Source: Listeria fleischmannii subsp. fleischmannii LU2006-1
GTDB taxonomy: Bacteria; Bacillota; Bacilli; Lactobacillales; Listeriaceae
Length of the DNA stretch: 63,543 nucleotides
Assembly (NCBI RefSeq): GCF_000344175.1
Contig: NZ_ALWW01000012.1
Location: 22 to 63,564, forward strand
Direction of reading: 5' to 3'
The notes under the pieces are model-generated. The model was not told the DNA's origin and did not search any database. It saw only the letters and a list, made by a program, of their open reading frames with translations. Shown here piece by piece: positions 35,324 to 44,845 of this stretch (the stretch's first letter is position 1; each line of letters begins with the position of its first letter). The position numbers and the translations under genes are program-made.

Positions 35324-36045
35324 ATGGAAGAAACAATGAATGTGAAACGTTTGTGGGGACTTCTCAAAAAGAATAAATGGCTGATTTTCATGAGTACATG
35401 CGTTTGTGTTTTACTCATGAGCGTTTACTTGTACGCATTTTCTGTGCCAACGTATCAAAGTGAAACGGAAGTTCTGATTAATCAGTCTGTTCCTGAAAAT
35501 ACAGTTGTTCAGTCACAAGATGTGCAAGCAAATTTACAGCTTGTGAATACGTATACGTCAATTATTACTAGCCCCGAATTTTATCAGCAGTTTCAGCAAT
35601 ATTAGATGATAAATATTCAATAAAAGAACTTAGCAATATGATTAATGTTAGTAACGCCTCAGATTCACAAGTGATTCGCATTCAAGTCCAAAGTAAGAAT
35701 CCGAATGATGCTGTGAAAATAGCGAATGAGACAGTCCGTGTCTTTAAAAAAGAAATTCCGAAAATAATGAAAATTGACAATATATCTGTTTTATCACCCG
35801 CATTTTATGATTCAGCCATGTCACCTGTGAAGCCGCATCAGTCACTCATGCTAGTTGTATCTGGTCTGTTTGGATTAGTAATCGGGATTATTATCATGTT
35901 TGTTCGTGATTTATTTGACCGGTCCATTAAATCCAAAGAAGATGTGGAGGCAATATTAAACCTCCCAGTACTCTCAATGATTAGTGAAATTAAAGAGGCC
36001 GACATACAGAAATTTAAAAACAAGCGGAGAAAACGGAAAGGATAA
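35324..36045 (+). pseudogene. Wzz/CapA-type polysaccharide co-polymerase, frameshifted
   Basis: Two adjacent frames make one protein. 35324-35605 gives the N-terminal membrane helix (WLIFMSTCVCVLLMSVYLYAF) and the start of the periplasm-facing domain. 35638-36045 gives the rest, with the PVKPHQSLMLVVSGLFGLVIG transmembrane segment and a basic cytoplasmic tail. One extra T in TTT at 35591-35593 joins them (about 240 aa). Such proteins set glycan chain length and activate the tyrosine kinase encoded next. AGGAGG precedes ATG 35324. Confidence 0.85.
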
Positions 36046-36052
36046 GTGCAAC

Positions 36053-36727
36053 ATGTTGAAATTAAGTGAACGAAAACTCATTGCCTACGCCAATCCCAGC
36101 TCGCCTATAGCGGAGCAATTTAAAACACTCCGAGCAGGGATCCATTTTTCCTCAGTCGATCATAAATACAAAACCATTTTAATTACCTCTACAGAACCAG
36201 AAAGTGGCAAATCCACGGTATCTGCTAACTTGGCTGTTGTCTACGCGCAACATGGTCAAAAAACGCTCCTAATTGACGCGGATATGCGAAAACCTACAGG
36301 TCATCTCACATTCGGAATTCGAAGCAACATAGGGCTTTCCAATTTATTAGCAAGTTCGGACTTAGCGGCGGCAGAGGTGTGTAGTCAAACAGCCATTGAA
36401 AATTTGGATATTTTAACGAGCGGAACATTGCCACCAAATCCAAATGAACTGCTTGCTTCAAAGAAAATGGGGCAAATATTGGAAGAATTGGCCAGTTGCT
36501 ATGACCAAATTATTATTGATACCCCGCCTATTTTAGCCTCATCCGATGCACTTGTTTTAACCTCTTATGTGAATGGCGTAATTTTAGTTTTGAGGAGTGA
36601 TAAGACGCTTAAGGATCGTGCAAAAATTGCGGTGGAACAGCTTCGGAACACACATGTGCACATTATCGGCACGGTTTTAAATTGTGTAAAAAATGATTCA
36701 GACAATTATTACTACTATTATCAGTGA
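36053..36727 (+). CDS. CpsD/CapB family tyrosine-protein kinase
   Basis: A 224-aa BY-kinase. Walker A is EPESGKSTVSANLA at about 48-61, Walker A' is LLIDADMRKPT near 79-89, Walker B is IIIDTPP, and a C-terminal tyrosine cluster NYYYYYQ serves as autophosphorylation site. It needs the membrane partner encoded just upstream for activity and regulates polysaccharide polymerisation and export. ATG 36053 fits better than the in-frame start at 35984, which lies inside the wzz-like gene. No partner phosphatase is seen in the window. Confidence 0.93.
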   Translation: MLKLSERKLIAYANPSSPIAEQFKTLRAGIHFSSVDHKYKTILITSTEPESGKSTVSANLAVVYAQHGQKTLLIDADMRKPTGHLTFGIRSNIGLSNLLASSDLAAAEVCSQTAIENLDILTSGTLPPNPNELLASKKMGQILEELASCYDQIIIDTPPILASSDALVLTSYVNGVILVLRSDKTLKDRAKIAVEQLRNTHVHIIGTVLNCVKNDSDNYYYYYQ

Positions 36728-36738
36728 AAGGAATCGTT

Positions 36739-37395
36739 ATGGAAACTATCAAAACGGTGGCGAAGAAAGCCACTACAAAGCAGAACTCCCCTTTTTATCC
36801 AGTAGTAAAAAGAAGTATGGATGTCGCAGGCGCGGGATTAGGTTTGTTTTTCCTAGCACCGTTCCTGCTTGTCTTAATACTGGTCTTGAAAATTTCTAAT
36901 CTTCGTGCACCGGTTTTCTTCAAACAGGAACGAATCGGAAAAAACGGCAGTAAATTTATGATGTATAAATTTCGGACGATGATTCCGAATGCAGAAGAAA
37001 AATTAGCGGAATTGCTCCAATATAATGAGGTTGAGGGAGCATTGTTTAAAATGAAACGTGATCCGCGTGTAACGAAAATCGGTCGCTTTTTAAGGAAAAC
37101 GAGCATTGACGAATTGCCACAGTTAATGAACGTATTGAAAGGTGAAATGTCACTTGTTGGACCAAGGCCTCCGCTCGGGCGCGAGGTGGCACTTTATTCA
37201 AAACGCGACTTTGCTCGCCTCACGGTTACGCCCGGATGTACAGGTTTATGGCAAGTCAGTGGCCGAAGTGATGTTAGTTTTGATGAAATGGTCAACTTAG
37301 ACCTTCATTACATCCGTCATGCGAATTTTGCTTTAGATTGTAAAATTATTTGTAAAACTTTTTGGGTGATTATCGCCCCAAACAGCGCGTATTAA
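36739..37395 (+). CDS. undecaprenyl-phosphate sugar phosphotransferase (initiating glycosyltransferase)
   Basis: A 218-aa polyprenyl-phosphate hexose-1-phosphate transferase. One N-terminal membrane helix (about 30-52) is followed by the conserved KFRTM, KIGRFLRKTSIDELPQLMNVLKGEMSLVGPRP (shown in part: DELPQLMNVLKGEM) and WQVSGRSD blocks. It starts glycan assembly on undecaprenyl phosphate at the inner membrane face. ATG 36739 follows AAAGGA. The sugar it transfers cannot be read from sequence. Confidence 0.93.
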   Translation: METIKTVAKKATTKQNSPFYPVVKRSMDVAGAGLGLFFLAPFLLVLILVLKISNLRAPVFFKQERIGKNGSKFMMYKFRTMIPNAEEKLAELLQYNEVEGALFKMKRDPRVTKIGRFLRKTSIDELPQLMNVLKGEMSLVGPRPPLGREVALYSKRDFARLTVTPGCTGLWQVSGRSDVSFDEMVNLDLHYIRHANFALDCKIICKTFWVIIAPNSAY

Positions 37396-37412
37396 GCTAG
37401 AGGAGAGTCGAA

Positions 37413-38147
37413 ATGAAACGCATATTTTTGCTGGGAAGCTACTTAAATCCCCTCAATATGAAGGAAACTTTGGTTAAAATTGAGGACATCATCGAACAGA
37501 GAATACCGGTGCAGCATGTTGTCATTAATGCAAGCAAAATCAATTTGATGGCGGAAGACGCTAAACTTGCCGAAATTGTAAATGCGGCGCCACTTATTAA
37601 TGCAGATGGTCAGTCAATTGTTTGGGCAGGGCGTTTTCTTGGACACGACATTCCAGAACGCGTTGCGGGAATTGATTTATTTGTAAATTTGGTGGAGCAA
37701 AGCACTCAAAAAGGCTATCGTGTTTTCTATTTTGGCGCGACGGAAGAAGTCGTTTCAGCGGTTGTTGAAAAACATCAGGCGATGTATCCGAATTTGCAAG
37801 TAGCCGGTTACCGAAACGGCTATTTTGAAGAGCATGAGTCTGATGAAATTGCGCTTTCCATCCGAGAATCGAAAGCGGATATTGTGTTTGTGGCTTTCTC
37901 CAGCCCGAAAAAAGAATATTGGATTCATGCGCATAAAGAAACAATGAATGTTCCTTTTGTGATGGGGGTTGGCGGCAGTTTTGATGTGGTGGCTGGTGTG
38001 ACGAAGCGAGCACCAAAATGGATGCAGAAGACGGGACTCGAGTGGTTTTACCGTTTTGTGCAAGAACCACGGCGGATGTTTAAACGCTATTTTGTCGGCA
38101 ACTTACGTTTCTTAAAAAAAGTCATTCAAGAAAGGCGGTGTAACTAA
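37413..38147 (+). CDS. WecG/TagA/CpsF family glycosyltransferase
   Basis: A 244-aa soluble GT26 enzyme. Landmarks are NASKINLM near 39-46, the catalytic loop ADGQSIVWAGR, ERVAGIDLF and a C-terminal EWFYRFVQEPRRMFKRY. Family members add ManNAc or ManNAcA as the second sugar on a lipid-linked GlcNAc. With the WecC-like dehydrogenase in the same operon, transfer of ManNAcA is the attractive prediction. It lies 18 bp after the initiating transferase. Confidence 0.92.
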   Translation: MKRIFLLGSYLNPLNMKETLVKIEDIIEQRIPVQHVVINASKINLMAEDAKLAEIVNAAPLINADGQSIVWAGRFLGHDIPERVAGIDLFVNLVEQSTQKGYRVFYFGATEEVVSAVVEKHQAMYPNLQVAGYRNGYFEEHESDEIALSIRESKADIVFVAFSSPKKEYWIHAHKETMNVPFVMGVGGSFDVVAGVTKRAPKWMQKTGLEWFYRFVQEPRRMFKRYFVGNLRFLKKVIQERRCN

Positions 38148-38148
38148 A

Positions 38149-38661
38149 TTGTTTGCAAAATTTACATTTTCAATCTTGAATCGGCTTCCGATGCCGAATC
38201 GATTAGCACCGGGCCGTTTTTTACGGCACTGGAAAAACCAGCTTGCGAAGACGCTTTTTGGCAGCTGTGCGGCAAACAGCAACTTAAGACCCAATCTGAA
38301 GCTTCGCCACACGAAAAATATTCATATTGGGAAACGCTCTTCCATAGGGGATGCTGCACGAATTATTGCAACGGCACCCGTTTATATTGGTGATGACGTT
38401 TTAATGGCGCCAGAAGTTGTCATTTTAACAGATAATCATTGTGTAAATGGTAAAACGAAAATTTTAGATAGTGGAACCGAAAGAAAACCCGTTCACATTG
38501 GAAATGATGTCTGGATTGGTACACGTGTCATCATTTTAGCGGGCGCAGAAATTCCAGATGGCTGTGTAGTCGCAGCTGGCGCCGTTGTTCCCGCAAAAAA
38601 ATATCCACCTTATAGCGTCATTGGCGGTGTGCCTGCTAAAGTCATTAAACAAGAAAGGTAA
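38149..38661 (+). CDS. hexapeptide-repeat acyltransferase (LbH family)
   Basis: A 170-aa left-handed beta-helix acetyltransferase: repeated hexapeptides (IGKRSSIGDAARI, IGDDVLMAPEVVIL, IGNDVWIGTRVIILAGAEI) and the conserved TDNHCV and GGVPAKVIK. It probably O-acetylates a sugar of the repeat unit. Start TTG 38149 follows AAAGGCGG and is one base after the wecG-like stop. Part of the polysaccharide operon. Confidence 0.9.
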   Translation: MFAKFTFSILNRLPMPNRLAPGRFLRHWKNQLAKTLFGSCAANSNLRPNLKLRHTKNIHIGKRSSIGDAARIIATAPVYIGDDVLMAPEVVILTDNHCVNGKTKILDSGTERKPVHIGNDVWIGTRVIILAGAEIPDGCVVAAGAVVPAKKYPPYSVIGGVPAKVIKQER

Positions 38662-38668
38662 GAATGCT

Positions 38669-39916
38669 GTGCTTAAAGAAACAAAACTTTTTGTTCGTTT
38701 ATTCGCGATTTTTCCAATCATCGACACCTTAAACGGTTTTGCTTTATCTGCCGGAATCAATTTGCCTATCGGCGTGGCGTACCGCTTATTTTGTATTTTC
38801 TTTCTCATCGCCGGTATCTTTAAAAAAGGTTTTCCCAAAAATATCTACACCGTTTTAACAGCCAGTTTTATTTTCTCTGGTATTCTTACGCTTCTCATTC
38901 AAACCATTACCTTGCAAAACGGATTCGGAGCATTAGGTAACGACCTGAGTAATATGGTCAAATTTTTCCTATGGGTGCTTATCCCGTACTATATTTACCA
39001 GCGCCGCGATGCATTCACAGAAGCTGATTTTAGCCGTTTATTTCTAACCATAAGTGCTCTTTTCACAATATGCCTCCTCGTTCCGTACTTGCTCGGTATC
39101 GGCAACCAAACCTACGCTGGTTCAGACGCAGGCTACAAAGCTTTTTTCTTCGCGAATAACGACACCACCATAGGCTTTATTGCAGCCGCTACGTATACAG
39201 GTTGGTACTTGTTCCATCAAACGAGTAGCGCAAAACAAGCGAGACGCCTCCTGACAGCATTACTTTACATCGGGAACCTCGTTGGCTTACTCCTACTCGG
39301 CACAAAAACGGGTATCATTTACGGCGTCGTACTCACCATCGTTCTACTCATCCGATTTTTCTTTTTTCAAAAACGAGTACCTCTTCTGGTTAAATGGAGC
39401 ACCGGAAGTGCGGTCATCGCCGTGGCGCTCTTTGCCATTTTCAAAGGGAGAAGTTTCATTTTGGACACCCTTTCCGGCTCGATTCAACGTTTAACCTATT
39501 TTTATAATCTTTATAACGGAGATCTCATTCGCTTTATCACAAGTTCTAGAAGCCAGTTTTTAGACTCGGCCTTTCAGTCCTTCACCGGAACTGGCCATTT
39601 AGTCAACCAGATATTTGGTTTTGGGTTTAGTCTGCGCGTCGCGAATTGGGGACTTGGCGATTTAGTCGAAATGGACTTTTTTGATGTGTTATTTTCACTT
39701 GGATTTATCGGGGTTTTAGTCACATCCGCCGTTTTACTCTACTTTTTCATAAAAGCCTGTCAGAAACGAAGTATTTACAGCGTGATGTTCATTGTCCTCC
39801 TATTTTACGGAGCTTTTGCCGGCCATGTGCTTTTTTCAGCGCTGTCCTCGACGTTATTCGGACTTATTTGCGGTGCTTTACTATTAAAAAAAGAAAGTTT
39901 GCGTGAACCTAAATGA
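38669..39916 (+). CDS. O-antigen/exopolysaccharide polymerase (Wzy-like)
   Basis: A 415-aa protein with 10-12 hydrophobic segments and a large loop between late helices, as in Wzy polymerases. It contains LLGTKTGIIYG and GFGFSLRVANWGLG-type segments. Length, topology and position between acyltransferase and flippase support the call; sequence motifs in this family are weak. GTG 38669 is likely (AAAGG 10 bases upstream); a longer frame to 38585 overlaps the previous gene. It overlaps the flippase start by 4 bp. Confidence 0.8.
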   Translation: MLKETKLFVRLFAIFPIIDTLNGFALSAGINLPIGVAYRLFCIFFLIAGIFKKGFPKNIYTVLTASFIFSGILTLLIQTITLQNGFGALGNDLSNMVKFFLWVLIPYYIYQRRDAFTEADFSRLFLTISALFTICLLVPYLLGIGNQTYAGSDAGYKAFFFANNDTTIGFIAAATYTGWYLFHQTSSAKQARRLLTALLYIGNLVGLLLLGTKTGIIYGVVLTIVLLIRFFFFQKRVPLLVKWSTGSAVIAVALFAIFKGRSFILDTLSGSIQRLTYFYNLYNGDLIRFITSSRSQFLDSAFQSFTGTGHLVNQIFGFGFSLRVANWGLGDLVEMDFFDVLFSLGFIGVLVTSAVLLYFFIKACQKRSIYSVMFIVLLFYGAFAGHVLFSALSSTLFGLICGALLLKKESLREPK

Positions 39917-41350
39917 AAAGCTTAATTACAAGGCTCCTCCAGTTCGGCATCGGCTCAATTGGTGCGGCCATCCTAAATTTACTCACTATTCCAGTTGTCA
40001 CCTTCTTCATTTCACCGGCTGAGTACGGAAAAACAAGCATGTTTATGCTCGCGCAGACACTCCTCATTTGCGTCATCTATCTTGGATTCGACCAAGCCTT
40101 CGCACGCGAATTTTATGAATATACGAACAGGAAAAAGTTGTTTAAAACGTCCATTTTAGTTCCTTTACTATTTTCTACTCTCGTCATTGTCATGATGTGT
40201 GCTTTCAAAAAGCCAATCTCACTGTTTCTTTTTGGTAGTGAAAATTATTACGAGGCCGTTTATCTTATCGCCATTTCAACAATTTTCCTCATCTTTGAGC
40301 GTTTTATCTTTTTATATATTCGAATGGAAAATAAGGCGCTGGAGTTTTCGATATTCAATATCTTCATTAAATTAAGCATTTTAATCTGTACCATTGTATT
40401 TCTTTATTTTCTACCACACACATTTATTACCGTGGTTTACGCTACCATTATCGGCCAGATGATTGGCGACGTTATTTTAATGTTGCGAAATATTTCCCTA
40501 CTACGAATCAATCCGCTTAAAGCTGATCCGGTTTTAATGCCAAAACTAGCGAAATTTGGACTTCCGGTTGTTATCGCCACGTTTATTTATAGCTTATTTG
40601 TGGTTATTGATAAATTGTTTATCCGTTATTATTGCAACTTTGAACAGCTTGGACTATATACGGCGGCGTTTAAAATTGCGAGCGCGCTTTTGATTCTTCA
40701 GGTGACGTTTTCTAATTTCTGGGTGCCGACCGCGTATGACTGGTACAAAAAACAAAAACCGATGCGCTATTTCAAATTCGTAAGCGACAGTATAATGTTT
40801 TTGATTGCACTCCTATTTTATTTTTCTCCTTTTATTCAAAAGTGTGATTGTGATGATTTTATCGCCTGACTACAGTAATGCGCAGTATATTTTCCCGTTT
40901 CTTTGTTTCTATCCGTTGATGATGACTGTTAGTGAGACGACGAATCTTGGCATTGTTTTTCTGAAGCGCAGTTCGCTAAATATTCTCGTTTCGCTCATTT
41001 CACTTGCTGTTTCTGTTGGGCTGAATTTTTGGCTTGTTCCTATTTACGGGGCCACGGGGGCTGCCGTTGCGACTGGTTCGGCGTATATTGCTTTCTTTCT
41101 TGCACGGACGTATTTTTCGATGCGTATCTGGAAAGGATTTTCTGTGAAGCGACATCTTGTGACAACAGCTGTTTTATTTGCCGCAGCAAGTCTCAACATG
41201 ATCATTCGTGACACATGGCTTATTTCGATTTTAAATACAATAACACTCATCCTCATCTTGCTCATTTATGTACCGCTCGTTCAGATGAGCCGAAAGTTTG
41301 TCAAAACGAAACATCAAAAAAATAGGATTCAGAAAGGAATTCACGCATGA
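39913..41350 (+). pseudogene. oligosaccharide flippase (Wzx/PST family), frameshifted
   Basis: The first part (39913 to about 40825) encodes the N-terminal two-thirds of a MATE-like flippase with about ten spans (QFGIGSIGAAILNLLTIPVV onward). The +1 frame from about 40805 gives the remaining spans (SLAVSVGLNFWLVPIYGATG) to 41350. Removing one base around the T5 run at 40821-40825 joins the two into about 479 aa, a normal length. It would flip the lipid-linked repeat unit outward for the polymerase. The last base block overlaps the GT4 start. Confidence 0.87.
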
Positions 41351-42420
41351 AAATACTTATTATTGCCAACATGTATCCGTCCAAAAAATTTCCGTCATAT
41401 GGCGTTTTCGTAAAAAATCACGTTCGTCTACTTGAAGAAGCAGGGGTCACCGTTGAAACTATCACGATGACTAAAGAGTTAGCACCAGCCAAAAAACTCA
41501 TCCGCTACCTCCATTTTTACCTCCAAATTATCTTGACATTATGGTTTAAAAAATATACGACCATTTACATTCACTACGCGTCCCATAGTGCGCTACCCAT
41601 CTTGTTTGCAAAAGCACTACGCCCCAAACTGAATTTGACCGTCAACTTGCACGGGAGCGATGTGTTCCCGGAAACGTCGTTCCAAGAAAAACTGCAAAAA
41701 TGGGTGACACGGCTTCTTCGGAAAGCCCGCCATATTGTGGTCCCCTCTGCCTATTTCAAATCCGTTGTCGCCGAGCGCTACACGGTTTCTGCTAGCAAAA
41801 TTGTAATTTCCCCATCTGGTGGCGTGAACCGCAAACTCTTCACCCGTTTAGAAACACCAAAAGCAGATACTTTTTTTGTTGGTTATGTGGGCCGAATTGA
41901 TACCGATAAAGGTTGGGACGACGCCTTATATGGCTTTTCTGAATTTAAGCATCAGTCAAACACGGACGCCAAGCTCATTATGGTTGGAAGCGGGAAAGAA
42001 GACGCTAAAAAAGAAGCACTCATCCAAAAACTCGGACTCGAACAAGATGTCATTTGCCACAGTCTCCTGCCGCAAGAAAAACTTGTCGCGATTTACAACC
42101 AAATGAACGTCTTTGTTTTCCCCAGCCGGAGAAAAGGAGAAAGTTTAGGCCTTGTCGGAATTGAAGCCATGGCCTGCGGCATCCCAGTTATCGGCAGCCA
42201 AATTGCCGGCATAAAGGGATACCTTGTGGAAGGTGAAAACGGCTATTTCACTGAAGTCGGAAACCCATACTCTATCGCCGAAAAGTTGCTCGAATTTGCG
42301 GTAAGTAGTAAGGAAAATAAAAAGCGATTAAGCGATAATGCCTTTCATTCAGCAGCTCCGTATGACGAAGAATGTGTGAAAAAACAGATGGTTTCTTTTT
42401 TACCGCGTATTTCAAGCTGA
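41347..42420 (+). CDS. glycosyltransferase family 4
   Basis: A 357-aa GT-B glycosyltransferase. The N-terminal acceptor half has ANMYPSKKFPSYGVFVKNH. The donor half has GYVGRIDTDKGWDD, a long linker and the E-x7-E motif region FPSRRKGESLGLVGIEAMACGIPVI. It probably adds the third sugar of the repeat unit. It overlaps the flippase by 4 bp and is the last gene of the cluster; the gene-poor region 42421-42874 follows. Confidence 0.92.
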   Translation: MKILIIANMYPSKKFPSYGVFVKNHVRLLEEAGVTVETITMTKELAPAKKLIRYLHFYLQIILTLWFKKYTTIYIHYASHSALPILFAKALRPKLNLTVNLHGSDVFPETSFQEKLQKWVTRLLRKARHIVVPSAYFKSVVAERYTVSASKIVISPSGGVNRKLFTRLETPKADTFFVGYVGRIDTDKGWDDALYGFSEFKHQSNTDAKLIMVGSGKEDAKKEALIQKLGLEQDVICHSLLPQEKLVAIYNQMNVFVFPSRRKGESLGLVGIEAMACGIPVIGSQIAGIKGYLVEGENGYFTEVGNPYSIAEKLLEFAVSSKENKKRLSDNAFHSAAPYDEECVKKQMVSFLPRISS

Positions 42421-42571
42421 AAAGCCTTGTTCAGTTTCAAAGGATAGAGATATTTACCACACAAGAAATAAAGTGGAAAAATCTACACTACAAAAGTCTA
42501 ACTTTTAGGGTAATAATATTTGACCACAAAATGATATTATAGTAGTAAGATAAGGGAATAGAGATGGACTT

Positions 42572-42685
42572 ATGATTAAAACAGGCACTCCTTATCTATA
42601 CTTTTATGATGAGTGCGCTGTAGCATTAAATTATTATGCCGAAAATGATAAATTATTTGATTTAATTAACAGAAAATCTATGTAA
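42572..42685 (+). pseudogene. remnant of a VOC/PhnB-like gene
   Basis: ATG 42572 opens a 37-codon frame MIKTGTPYLYFYDECAVAL.. that looks like the first strand and helix of PhnB-type VOC proteins, then stops. The rest of the domain is not seen in any frame nearby. No good ribosome site precedes it. The surrounding 42421-42840 holds nothing else that I can support. Confidence 0.45.
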
Positions 42686-42840
42686 TCTTGTGACTATTAT
42701 TAACTTTATGTTGTTGAATCTGGAAAGAATAACCGTTCACATACCTGTTTGGAAGATAACCATGCTTCCCCTCAATTATGGAATTGAAATTTTAGTCTTG
42801 ATAAGTTCCTCTACCTAAATGGAAAAGCAAAGTCAAAAAA

Positions 42841-42873
42841 GGGAGCCTAGATAAAATATCTAGGCTCTTTTTA
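42841..42873. terminator. terminator of GH18 gene
   Basis: GAGCCTAGATA / TATCTAGGCTC hairpin with A and T runs on either side. Confidence 0.85.
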
Positions 42874-42874
42874 G

Positions 42875-44642
42875 CTACTTAACGACTTTTTTCTTTTTAA
42901 CTAAGAGGATAAAAGCAAGTGATATCGCAAAAAGGCCAATGAAGATGACCCAGAAATGAACTGGCTCTTCTCCTGTTTGCGGTAAAACAGAGCTTGCGGC
43001 AGGTTTTTCAGCAGAAACCTTGTTTGTATCAACGATTTCAGGTTTGCTTGGCTTACTATTTACCGCTAAAGCTGCATCCTTTTTTTGATAAATAAAAGTT
43101 GTCACAACGGGTTGATTAGAAAAAGTTCCGCTTTGTTTCCCTTCTGCTTTTAAAAAGGTATAATTTGGAATTTCTTTTTGCGTTAGTTGGAATGTATCGC
43201 CGAACTGCCCGGTTAAAACGGTATCTTCGGCAATTTGTTTCCCAGATTCATCTTGATATTTTGCTGTAACAGGCGAAACGCTATTTTGAAGGGCAAGAAG
43301 AAGCTTATCTGTTGCTGTACTTACTTCGTTTGCTGTATATTTTTTTCCACCGATTAGATTCGCAAGTTCATCGCGTGCTTGTTTTAGTGTAGCGATATTC
43401 GTATTTTGTAAAATAGTGTCAGCTTTATCTAGCGCTTGAGCGGCTTTGCTTAAATCTATCCCCATTAGTTCTTGTTCTAAAATCGGGTCGTAAGTTGGAC
43501 TTATAGCATTTTCGTAAGTAGAACCTAAAACAGCTACGTTTACATCATATAAATTTTTTGCATTTTGAATTTGTGTGTCTGCTGTTTGAAGTGTTTGGGT
43601 AGGTATGTTTTTCGCATATTTAATACGATTTAAGTGATGTTTCGCTAAATTTTGCGCGGTTTGAACAGAATAGCCATTGACTTCTAAAATCGAAGTTTTT
43701 GTCCATAAAAGGTTAGAAGGTGATATGCTATTTATATCTGGTTCCTCGTATGTTTTCCCGTCTCGGTCGAAGGCATAAAGGAACATGCCGGCTAAATTAT
43801 TTTCACGCGCGTATTTGGCTACTTGATAAATATTCGACTCTTCATAAGGTATTTTAGTGTCATACCAGCGATTTGAGGGATCTTGTTCTTCAGGGAAGGT
43901 GAGTCCTGGTAAAAATTTATTATTAGCAATGTAAGGTGCATAGGCATTTGCAGCCATTTCAGTTCGACTGGAGTTGCTACCGTATTGTTGGTAAGCGAGG
44001 ATATCAAAGTTACTGCTTACATTTTGAAAAGGTTTTACATTTTGACCGTTTGTATCATAAAGAAATAGTGTACCATTATTCGCTTTTGGACCAATATATT
44101 TGGAAAGTGCTTGAATAACACCATCCGAAATTTTCACTTCATCATCCGTTGGGAAAGTTTCCATATCAATATCAAGGCCGTCTAGCCCCAAGGTAACATA
44201 AGTTCATCTAGCAAAGCCTTGGCATAATCATCAAACTCTTTTTCAGTAGGAAAACTACCTTGATACGGAATCTCAAGCAATTTCGTATAGTCGAAGCCAC
44301 GAATTAATTTGACACCACGCGCATGTAGTTCAGGCTCATATTCTTCTTTTAATTTTTTTAAAAAAAAGGCTCAGCTAATTTTTCTTGACCAGGCGGTACA
44401 TAACTAAAAACATTGACAATGTTGATACCATACGGGATATCCGTCATTCGCAACCAGTTTTCATCAGGTAAACTTGTATTGACTCCCTTCATCTCTTTAT
44501 CCCGCCAAGCACGGTAATAGACCATAAAATTTTTATTGATGACTTGTTCTTCGGCTTGTGCTGTTTTTTCGGCAGGTAGTACGGGGATTAAACTCAAACA
44601 AAGCAATAAGACTAAACCAATCAAAAAGCTTTTCTTTTTCAT
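42875..44642 (-). pseudogene. LPXTG-anchored GH18 endo-beta-N-acetylglucosaminidase-like protein, two frameshifts
   Basis: On the minus strand, 44642-44358 encodes a signal peptide and the GH18 start (NFMVYYRAWRDKEM). The chain continues after adding one T to a T8 run (44360-44367), and again after adding one base at 44190-44191, into GLDGLDIDME. That is the GH18 catalytic motif D-x-D-x-E. Then follow helical linker domains, a MucBP-like domain (QDESGKQIAEDTVLTG) and LPQTGEEP with a membrane helix and K-rich tail. About 588 aa in all. The predicted role is hydrolysis of chitobiose-type glycosidic bonds at the cell surface. A cre-like site precedes it. Confidence 0.85.
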
Positions 44643-44676
44643 ATAAACACCCCTTTTCTAGTTTTAGAAAACGAAA

Positions 44677-44690
44677 AGAAAACGTTTTCA
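44677..44690 (-). promoter_or_regulatory. cre-like (CcpA) site upstream of GH18 gene
   Basis: TGAAAACGTTTTCT on the minus strand, matching the cre pattern TGWAANCGNTNWCA except at the last base, 35 bp before the GH18 start codon. This suggests catabolite repression. Confidence 0.65.
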
Positions 44691-44845
44691 TGGAAATTCT
44701 ATCATAAATATAAAATTTTAATAGGCAAAAATTAAAGTATTTTAAGTAATTATTATGGTTTATTAAAAAATGCCTTGTTATCTTGGAAGGGTCAAAATAG
44801 CTGTTTTTGGTATAATAAATCTATTCAATACGAGGAGGTTAGCAG

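Noticed and set aside
35324-36045. Two separate small Wzz-like genes
   Set aside because: The two frames are complementary halves of one domain and are joined by a single base.
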